Origin: CAYOOT01 sp964405665
GTDB taxonomy: Bacteria > Bdellovibrionota_C > UBA2361 > SZUA-149 > CAZDWZ01
NCBI GenBank assembly: GCA_964405665.1
Contig: CAYOOT010000113.1
Span: forward strand, 1-6,542
Reading direction: 5' to 3'
DNA length: 6,542 nt
Positions 6,024-6,542 of the stretch are shown here, one piece after another (position 1 is the first letter of the stretch; every line of letters begins with the position of its first letter). The notes beneath the pieces are model-generated. The model was not told the origin of the DNA, made no database searches, and worked only from the letters and a program-made list of their open reading frames with translations. The position numbers were made by a program, and so were the translations under genes.

Positions 6024-6542
6024 CTATTTAGTGCCGTTCATCATTCCTCTCATTTGAATAATATTGATTTTTCTTCCACCGGGCATCATCACGTCTCCTG
6101 GTAACATACCGGCCTCGCAATTACCCAACCACTTAGCGGAGATTTTTGTAGAACCGTCTTTAATTCCCATCATCGGAGGATTGTAAGTTGAAGTAAATTC
6201 CCCTTGATAATTGGAATTAAAATCGCCCTTGAAAGTTCCATGTGAACGGATATTGGAACCAGCATAAGTACAATCACTGTCCATGGTATAAGTGTCTCCG
6301 GACTTTTTCATTTCCTTTTTTGTGCAATCTTTTGCCATGTCATTTCCCATATCTTGCATTTGCTTATCAGTAGCTTCATCAATGCAACTCTTCATCGGAG
6401 GGATCACATGACCATTGGTTTCAGTTTGAATTTCCCATAATCCAGGTTTACGCTTAAGGTAAATGTTTTCAGCAAATGAAGAGGGAGACATTTGAATAAA
6501 GGTTAACAAAGCTAATGCTAATAAATTTAAATTTCTAATAAT
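6024..6542 (-). CDS. exported DUF3617-type protein, 5' end beyond the window
   Basis: The reading frame stays open to the right edge: 172 residues are visible and the true start lies outside. Visible residues 1-24 (IIRNLNLLALALLTFIQMSP, then SSFA) are the hydrophobic core and end of a signal peptide, with likely cleavage after SFA, before ENIY, so the protein should be periplasmic or surface-exposed. The mature part starts with KRKPGLWEIQTE (visible residues 30-41), the hallmark of the DUF3617 family. It has four cysteines at visible residues 53, 73, 91 and 142, the last in KWLGNC, as expected for a family with paired disulfides. The C-terminus is rich in methionine and glycine. The function of the family is unknown. 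An internal TTG at 6509 could be taken for a start, but it would cut the signal peptide in half. The gene converges on thrC. Confidence 0.8.
   Translation of the reverse strand: MIRNLNLLALALLTFIQMSPSSFAENIYLKRKPGLWEIQTETNGHVIPPMKSCIDEATDKQMQDMGNDMAKDCTKKEMKKSGDTYTMDSDCTYAGSNIRSHGTFKGDFNSNYQGEFTSTYNPPMMGIKDGSTKISAKWLGNCEAGMLPGDVMMPGGRKINIIQMRGMMNGTK

Noticed and set aside
6024..6509. Starting the DUF3617-type gene at the TTG at 6509.
   Set aside because: The frame continues upstream to the window edge and the residues there complete a signal-peptide hydrophobic core, so the real start is outside.

Overview
The window comes from an AT-rich bacterium using the standard code. It probably has a Gram-negative envelope: the right-hand gene encodes a secreted DUF3617-type protein, a family known mostly from Proteobacteria and relatives. 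No rRNA or other marker allows a firm phylum call. Start sites have only weak Shine-Dalgarno sequences, or none. The window begins and ends near GC-rich 'GTAGGGGC' palindromes, which look like dispersed intergenic repeats. There is no CRISPR array, tRNA, rRNA or intact transposase.

Layout, left to right. (1) Bases 1-54 hold the right part of a GC-rich palindromic repeat. (2) 140-2254 (+) is a UvrD/PcrA-type superfamily 1A DNA helicase with all motifs but no recognisable C-terminal Tudor domain. (3) 2255-2530 is an intergenic gap with a perfect 19-bp inverted repeat and, nearer the next gene, a plausible promoter. (4) 2531-4006 (+) encodes an unusual fusion of four predicted membrane helices to an extended short-chain dehydrogenase/reductase, probably a nucleotide-sugar epimerase or dehydratase. 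(5) 4065-4691 (+) is a P-loop kinase resembling shikimate kinase. (6) 4678-5979 (+) is threonine synthase and overlaps the kinase by 14 bases. (7) 5982-6012 is a perfect 13-bp-arm GC-rich hairpin between convergent genes. (8) 6024-6542 (-) is a DUF3617-type exported protein whose start lies beyond the right edge.

The most interesting part is the kinase-thrC pair. Threonine synthase consumes O-phosphohomoserine, which is normally made by the GHMP-family kinase ThrB. No ThrB is present here. Instead a shikimate-kinase-like protein is translationally coupled to thrC, and its usual shikimate-binding glycine run is altered. From family knowledge, vertebrate THNSL1 fuses a shikimate-kinase-like domain to a threonine-synthase-like domain in the same order, so this operon may be a split counterpart. 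Whether the kinase acts on homoserine or another substrate cannot be decided from sequence alone. The helicase and the membrane-anchored sugar enzyme show no clear functional link to the threonine genes.
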